From Alphaproteobacteria bacterium (GTDB lineage: Bacteria; Pseudomonadota; Alphaproteobacteria; Geminicoccales; Geminicoccaceae), in assembly GCA_027045875.1 (NCBI GenBank), contig JALUAG010000018.1, positions 1 to 64,000 on the forward strand: 64,000 nt of DNA, in the 5' to 3' direction. The notes beneath the pieces were generated by a model that made no database searches, was not told the DNA's origin, and saw nothing but the letters and a program-made list of their open reading frames with translations. Below are positions 59,298 to 64,000 of the stretch, piece by piece (within the stretch, counting starts at the first letter, position 1; each line of letters opens with the position of its first letter). The position numbers and the translations under genes were made by a program.

Positions 59298-59738
59298 ATG
59301 CGCTATCTTCATACGATGGTCCGCATCAGCGACATGGAGGAGTCCCTGGACTTCTACTGCAACAAGCTCGGCATGGTGGAAGTCCGCCGCATCGACAACG
59401 AGAAGGGACGCTTCACCCTGATCTTCCTTGCCGCGCCCGAGGACGAGGCGAGCGGTCGCGAGCGCCGCTCCCCCCTGCTCGAGCTCACCTACAACTGGGA
59501 TCCCGAGACGTACACGGGCGGGCGCAACTTCGGCCATCTCGCCTACGAGGTGGAGAACATCTACGAGTTCTGTCGGCGCCTGATGGACCAGGGAGTGACC
59601 ATCAACCGGCCGCCGCGGGACGGGCGCATGGCCTTCATCCGCTCTCCGGACGGCATCTCCATCGAGCTCCTGCAGCGCGGCGAGGCGCTGCCCGTGGAGG
59701 AGCCCTGGGCCTCGATGCCCAACGTCGGGACCTGGTAG
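59298..59738 (+). CDS. gloA: Lactoylglutathione lyase (glyoxalase I)
   Basis: A 146-residue VOC-fold enzyme that converts the methylglyoxal-glutathione hemithioacetal to S-lactoylglutathione. [20 protein letters not shown] has the first metal His. [20 protein letters not shown] has the Glu, NFGHLAYEV the second His, and [13 protein letters not shown] the final Glu, so all four metal ligands are present. The start follows GGGGGGAG. Methylglyoxal detoxification fits with the deglycation genes at 45-46 kb, though they are not linked. Confidence 0.95.
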   Translation: MRYLHTMVRISDMEESLDFYCNKLGMVEVRRIDNEKGRFTLIFLAAPEDEASGRERRSPLLELTYNWDPETYTGGRNFGHLAYEVENIYEFCRRLMDQGVTINRPPRDGRMAFIRSPDGISIELLQRGEALPVEEPWASMPNVGTW

Positions 59739-59750
59739 GAGCGTCCTCAC

Positions 59751-62700
59751 CTACCAGCGATCGCCCGCCTCCACGAGGAGCGTCGCGTTGCCGCCGGCGG
59801 CGGCGGTGTTGGTGGCCACCACCTGCTCCTGGGCGAAGCGTGTCAGATAGGCGGGACCACCCGCCTTGAAGCCGGTCCCGGAGAGGCCGCTGCCACCGAA
59901 GGGCTGGGTGCCGACCACCGCGCCGATCATGTTGCGGTTGACGTAGACGTTGCCGACCGCGAGGCGATCGACGATGCGGTCGATGGTGCGCTGGATGCGG
60001 CTGTGGACGCCGAGGGTTAGGCCGTAGCCGGTGCCGGCGATGGCGTCCAGCAACGGATCGAGGGCGTCCGCACGGTAACGGACGAGGTGCAGGATCGGTC
60101 CGAACACCTCGCTCCGGAGCTCCTCGGCGGCATCGAGCTCGAGGATCTGCGGGGCGAGAAAGAGGCCCTTGCGCGGCAGCGGCATGCGCATCTCGCCGCG
60201 GAAGCGGAACCGCGCCCGTCCTTCCATTGAAGAGAGATGCCGGCGCAGGCGCTCCAGCGCCTCCTCGTCGATCACCGGCCCCATGTCGGTGGCGGGATCG
60301 CGGGGATCGCCGAGACGCAGTTCACGGGCCGCGCCGACGATCATCGTCAGCAACTCGTCCGCGACGTCCTCCTGGATACAGAGCAGCCGCAGGGCGGAAC
60401 AGCGCTGGCCGGTCGAACGGAAGGCGCTCGTGAGCACGTCGTCGGTGACCTGCTCGGCGAGGGCCGTGGCATCCACGATCATGGCGTTGATGCCGCCGGT
60501 TTCGGCGATCAGCGGCACGATCGGGGCGTCGCGCGCCGCGAGGGCCCGGTTGATCCGCCAGGCGGTCTCGGTCGAGCCCGTGAAGGCGACGCCGGCGCAG
60601 CGCGGATGCGCGACCAGCGCGGCCCCGATCGTGCCGTCGCCCGGCAGGTAGTGGAGGGCGTCCGCCGGCACCCCCGCCTCGTGCAGGAGGCGCACCGTCT
60701 CGAAGGCGACGAGGGGCGTCTGCTCGGCCGGCTTGGCGACCACCGCGTTGCCCGCCGCCAGCGCCGCCGCCACCTGGCCGGTGAAGATGGCGAGCGGGAA
60801 GTTCCAGGGGGAGATGCAGACGAACACGCCCCTGCCCCGCCAGCCGTAGAGGTTCTCCTCCCCGGTGGGTCCGGGCATCCTTCGCCGCTCGCCGAAGAGC
60901 CGCCGTGCCCGCGCCGCGTAATAGCGGAGAAAATCCACCGCTTCCCGCACCTCGGCCACCCCGTCGGCGAGCGTCCTGCCGGCCTCGAGGGCGATCAGCC
61001 CCACGAAGCGCGGCCGTCGCGCCTCCAGCAGATCGGCGGCGCGCTCGAGGGCCGACGCCCGCGCCTCGACCGGCCGCCGCGACCAGCGCTCGAACCCGCG
61101 CGCCGCCGCTCGCATGGCGGCATCCACCGCCGCCGCGGACGCTTCTTCCACCGTTCCGATCACGAGCTCGCGGTCGGCGGGGCTGCGGACCTCCCGCGCC
61201 CGACCCGCGAGTTCCCCGCCGTCAACGAGCGGCCTCGCCGGCCGCTCCACCGGCAGCGGCCGCCGCATGCCGGCGAGCAGGCGTTCGAGCGATCGGCGCT
61301 CGCCGAAGTCGATGCCGGCCGAGTTGCGCCGTTCGGGCATGTAGAGGTCGCGCGGCAGCGGGATCTTCGGATGGCGTGCCCGCTTCGGATCGCCGATCAG
61401 TCGCGCCGGCCGCACCAGGAGCCGGTCGATCGGCACCGAGCGGTCGCGCACCACGCTCACGAAGGAGGAATTGGCACCGTTCTCGAGGAGCCGACGCACG
61501 AGATAGGCGAGGAGATCGCGATGGCCGCCGACCGGGGCGTAGATCCGGCAGGGAAGGCGCGGGCCGTTCTCGGACACCGCCTGGTAGAGGGCCTCGCCCA
61601 TGCCGTGGAGGCGCTGGAACTCGTAGTCGCGGTCGCCGCTGCCGGCGAGCTCCATGATGGTGGCCACGGTAAGGGCGTTGTGGGTGGCGAACTGCGGGTA
61701 GATGCGCCGACGGGCGGCGAGCAGCCGGCGCACGCAGGCGAGATAGCAGAGGTCGGTGGCCGACTTGCGGGTGAACACCGGATAGTCCTCGAGACCGCGT
61801 TCCTGGGCGCGCTTGATCTCGGTGTCCCAGTAGGCGCCCTTGACGAGCCGGACCATGAAGCGGCGATCGAGCCGCTCGGCCAGCTCGACGATCCAGTCCA
61901 CCACCGCCGGGGCGCGCTTCTGGTAGGCCTGGACGGCGAGACCGAACCCCTCCCAGCCGGCGAGCGAGGGATCGGCCGCCACGCTGCCGATCACCTCGAG
62001 CGAGATCTCGAGACGGTCCGCCTCCTCGGCGTCGACGGTGAAGCCGAGATCCCGGTCGCGGGCCATGCGGGCGAGCTCGAGCAGCCGCGGCACGAGCTCG
62101 CGCATCACCCGGTCGCGCTGCGGGGCCTCGTAGCGCGGATGGAGGGCCGACAGCTTGACCGAGATGCCCGGACGCTCCGGCAGCGCGAGATCCCCGGCCT
62201 CGGCGGCGATCGCCTCGATGGCGGCGGCATAGGCCGCGTGATAGCGGTCGGCGTCGGCCATGGTACGGGCGCCCTCGCCCAGCATGTCGTAACTGTGGCG
62301 GTAGCCGAGGGAGGCGGCGGCCCGCGCGCGCCGCAGCGCCTCCTCGATGGTCTCGCCGAGCACGAAGTGATGGCCGAGCACGCGCATCGCCTGCCGGGCG
62401 GCGGTGCGCACCGCCGGCTGTCCGAGTCGCCGCACGATGCCGTGCAGGATGGCCTCCGGCGTCTCCTCGGGGCTCACGATGCGGCTGCCCACGCCCAGCG
62501 CCCAGGTGGTCAGCGAGACCAGCCAGGTGTCCGACTTGTGGGGCCGCTCCGCCCATGCGGCGGTGCCGAGCTTGTCCTCGATCAGGCGGTCGGCGGTCTC
62601 GGCGTCCGGCACCCTGAGGAGGGCCTCGGCGAGCACCATCAGCGCGAGGCCTTCCTTGGTGGAAAGGCCGTATTCGGCGAGGAAGTCCTCGAGGGCGCCG

Positions 62701-62897
62701 ACGAGGCCGCCGGTTTCGCGGATGTGACGGATGATGCGCGTGGCCTCGCGGTCGATGCGGGCTTCCGCCCCGGCACCGAGATCGGCCTCCGCCAGGAAAC
62801 CGCCCACGAGGTCCTCGTCGGCGGGCGCGTAGGCGGCGAGGAAGGGCGGCGGTTCCGCCGTCCCGACATCGTTCCGATCGGCTCCGGTCGCGACCAT
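59751..62897 (-). CDS. putA: Bifunctional proline dehydrogenase / delta-1-pyrroline-5-carboxylate dehydrogenase
   Basis: A 1048-residue enzyme oxidising proline to glutamate. The FAD-dependent proline dehydrogenase half (about 60-480) has LPERPGISVKLSALHPRYEA, TVDAEEADRLEISLEVIGSV and RFMVRLVKGAYWDTEIKRAQ. The aldehyde dehydrogenase half (about 540-1020) has ISPWNFPLAIFTGQVAAALA, the Glu in LIAETGGINAMIVDATA and the nucleophile Cys in STGQRCSALRLLCI. It ends GGNATLLVEAGDRW. The N-terminal ribbon-helix-helix DNA-binding domain of E. coli PutA is absent, so it cannot self-repress. It converges with gloA. Confidence 0.96.
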   Translation of the reverse strand: MVATGADRNDVGTAEPPPFLAAYAPADEDLVGGFLAEADLGAGAEARIDREATRIIRHIRETGGLVGALEDFLAEYGLSTKEGLALMVLAEALLRVPDAETADRLIEDKLGTAAWAERPHKSDTWLVSLTTWALGVGSRIVSPEETPEAILHGIVRRLGQPAVRTAARQAMRVLGHHFVLGETIEEALRRARAAASLGYRHSYDMLGEGARTMADADRYHAAYAAAIEAIAAEAGDLALPERPGISVKLSALHPRYEAPQRDRVMRELVPRLLELARMARDRDLGFTVDAEEADRLEISLEVIGSVAADPSLAGWEGFGLAVQAYQKRAPAVVDWIVELAERLDRRFMVRLVKGAYWDTEIKRAQERGLEDYPVFTRKSATDLCYLACVRRLLAARRRIYPQFATHNALTVATIMELAGSGDRDYEFQRLHGMGEALYQAVSENGPRLPCRIYAPVGGHRDLLAYLVRRLLENGANSSFVSVVRDRSVPIDRLLVRPARLIGDPKRARHPKIPLPRDLYMPERRNSAGIDFGERRSLERLLAGMRRPLPVERPARPLVDGGELAGRAREVRSPADRELVIGTVEEASAAAVDAAMRAAARGFERWSRRPVEARASALERAADLLEARRPRFVGLIALEAGRTLADGVAEVREAVDFLRYYAARARRLFGERRRMPGPTGEENLYGWRGRGVFVCISPWNFPLAIFTGQVAAALAAGNAVVAKPAEQTPLVAFETVRLLHEAGVPADALHYLPGDGTIGAALVAHPRCAGVAFTGSTETAWRINRALAARDAPIVPLIAETGGINAMIVDATALAEQVTDDVLTSAFRSTGQRCSALRLLCIQEDVADELLTMIVGAARELRLGDPRDPATDMGPVIDEEALERLRRHLSSMEGRARFRFRGEMRMPLPRKGLFLAPQILELDAAEELRSEVFGPILHLVRYRADALDPLLDAIAGTGYGLTLGVHSRIQRTIDRIVDRLAVGNVYVNRNMIGAVVGTQPFGGSGLSGTGFKAGGPAYLTRFAQEQVVATNTAAAGGNATLLVEAGDRW

Positions 62898-63053
62898 GGC
62901 TCACACCTTCGTGCGTGCGGGAAACCGGCCCGAAGGTAGCATCGCCACGTCCCCGCCGTCATCCGCCGAGACGACGGACCGCCGCCGGGACCGGTCCCGG
63001 CGGCGGCCGCGGGGCGACGACGGTGTCGCGCTCCCTCCTCCTCGGCAGGGCAC

Positions 63054-63815
63054 TCAGTAGGGCAGCAGAATGTCCAGCACCTGGGCGCCCCAGCGCGGCT
63101 GCTGGACGTCGGTGATCTGACCCCGGCCGCCGTAGGCGACCCGGAGCTCGGCGATCTTGTCGTGTCTGATGCTGTTGTCGGGACTGATGTCCTCGGGCCG
63201 CACCACGCCGGCCACGTAGACCTCGCGCACCTCGTAGTTGACCCGCACCTCCTGGCGTCCCTGGACCACGAGATTGCCGTTGGGCAGCACCTGGACGATC
63301 ACCGCCGCCATCTTCAGGTCGATGGTCTCCTCGCGGTCCACCTTGCCGACCCCCTTGTTGAGCATGTCGCTCTTGGCGGCGACCAGCGAGGCGGGATCGA
63401 GGGGCTTGGCGTCGGAGCTCGGGAAGACCTTCTGCAGCTTGTTCTCGAAACCGAACAGATCGGTGAGGCCGAGGCTGTCGGTATTGGTGCGGCCCCGGCT
63501 GGTCTCGTTGTCGAGCTGCGCCTTGTCGGCGATCGACACCTCGATGGTCAGGATGTCCCCCACCCGGCGCGCCCGCTGGTCGCGGAAGAAACCGCGGGCA
63601 CCGCTGCGCCAGAGGGAGTTGGCGCCGGCGGGACGGACGATCTCCGGCTGCGGCATGGGCATGGTCACGGGCTTCCAGCCCGGCGCCGCGGTCGGGTTCT
63701 CGATGGGACGCAGGGGGGGCGCCTTGCCCACCTGGGAAAGGCGGTCGATGGTGTTGCAGCCGGCGAGCAGCAGGACGGCGAACAGCGCCGTGAGGGGGAA
63801 GGGGCGGATGCTCAT
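63054..63815 (-). CDS. flgH: Flagellar L-ring protein FlgH
   Basis: A 253-residue outer-membrane lipoprotein forming the L-ring around the flagellar rod. The lipobox is LLLAGCN. Conserved blocks are SLWRSGARGFFRDQRARRVG, DILTIEVSIADKAQLDNETS, MAAVIVQVLPNGNLVVQGRQ and the ending VYVAGVVRPEDISPDNSI. Its ATG overlaps the flgA stop (ATGA), so the two are translationally coupled. This is a second flagellar block, 54 kb from fliP. Confidence 0.95.
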   Translation of the reverse strand: MSIRPFPLTALFAVLLLAGCNTIDRLSQVGKAPPLRPIENPTAAPGWKPVTMPMPQPEIVRPAGANSLWRSGARGFFRDQRARRVGDILTIEVSIADKAQLDNETSRGRTNTDSLGLTDLFGFENKLQKVFPSSDAKPLDPASLVAAKSDMLNKGVGKVDREETIDLKMAAVIVQVLPNGNLVVQGRQEVRVNYEVREVYVAGVVRPEDISPDNSIRHDKIAELRVAYGGRGQITDVQQPRWGAQVLDILLPY

Positions 63816-64000
63816 CTCGCCTCCGAAGCGATGATGGTTGCGCGGCGGGGACCGGTGACCCGGCCCCGGAGCGGACGTTCGCTGTCCAGATTGACGAGCC
63901 GGATGATCTGTCCCTCGGCGCCGTCCTCGAGCGCCCGGCCGAGGGCGGTCAGTATCAGTCCCGGACGGCTGAACACCAGGGTGACGACGTCGCCGCGGCG
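63812..64000 (-). CDS. flgA: Flagellar basal-body P-ring formation chaperone FlgA, C-terminal part (runs off the window)
   Basis: The last 62 residues of a protein whose start lies past the window edge. VVTLVFSRPGLILTALGRAL followed by EDGAEGQIIRLVNLDSERPL and the ending GRVTGPRRATIIASEAR match the SAF-like C-terminal domain of FlgA. FlgA is a periplasmic chaperone for FlgI P-ring assembly. The stop TGA (63812-63814) overlaps the flgH start. The order flgA-flgH is common in alphaproteobacteria. Confidence 0.88.
   Translation of the reverse strand, partial: RRGDVVTLVFSRPGLILTALGRALEDGAEGQIIRLVNLDSERPLRGRVTGPRRATIIASEAR

Overview
This window is GC-rich, densely coded DNA from an alphaproteobacterium, most probably a Rhodospirillales-like lineage. 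That placement is inferred from: the order rne / amiC / mrcA / prfB; a DksA that lacks most zinc cysteines; an imuA-imuB-dnaE2 SOS cassette with GTTC-N7-GTTC LexA boxes; a SAM-II riboswitch in front of metZ; full TTAA-N7-TTAA CtrA sites; and a PutA without the N-terminal DNA-binding domain. No prophage, transposon, CRISPR array or rRNA was seen. There is one tRNA gene, tRNA-Ala(CGC).

Layout. 1-7.1 kb holds RNA decay and cell-wall genes (rne, amiC, mrcA), prfB with a programmed +1 frameshift whose in-frame stop is UAA, and a glycerol-1-phosphate dehydrogenase homologue. 7.1-8.9 kb is a flagellar export cluster (fliP, fliO, a small unknown protein, a stand-alone FlhB C-terminal domain) read from a perfect CtrA site. 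8.9-11.2 kb holds moeB, dksA and pcm. 11.3-16.7 kb is the SOS mutagenesis cassette. 16.8-21.7 kb has a 43-residue membrane protein gene, the SAM-II riboswitch and attenuator, metZ, a HTD2-type dehydratase and a penicillin acylase. 21.7-23.4 kb has two HTH regulators and a NUDIX hydrolase. 23.7-26.0 kb is a ZorA/ZorB-like stator pair without the usual Zorya effectors.

26.3-32.2 kb is the most notable region: a diffusible-signal-factor (DSF) quorum-sensing locus. It has an RpfC-type five/six-TM hybrid kinase, a convergent RpfF-type synthase with both catalytic glutamates, and, in the place RpfG normally holds, an RpfG-like receiver joined to PAS-GGDEF-EAL. The rpfF promoter region carries a perfect CtrA site and an 11-bp dyad repeated 43 bp apart.

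32.3-46.7 kb is metabolic and membrane genes: a twice-frameshifted DUF202 gene, rhomboid protease, orphan molybdenum hydroxylase large subunit, a YbhN-like membrane protein, acyl-CoA ligase, a flavin oxidoreductase-RidA-DUF1028 operon, an LpxL-like acyltransferase with an ELM1-like protein, and a likely protein-deglycation pair (LMW phosphatase plus fructosamine kinase). 46.9-51.1 kb is a four-gene operon (CheY-like regulator, TPR/YaiO-type outer-membrane protein, HEAT-repeat membrane protein, processive GT2) that looks like an uncharacterised exopolysaccharide synthesis and export system. 51.1-64 kb holds tRNA-Ala, a cytochrome c' / dihaem cytochrome c pair, a degenerate GGDEF response regulator, rlmE-ppx, a lipoprotein, a DUF123 nuclease-like frame lying antisense to ccoS, paaE, a short DUF2339-like protein, gloA, putA, and the start of a second flagellar block (flgH, flgA).

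All calls are from reading translations and motifs by eye. No database search was run, and family comparisons rest on remembered family features.
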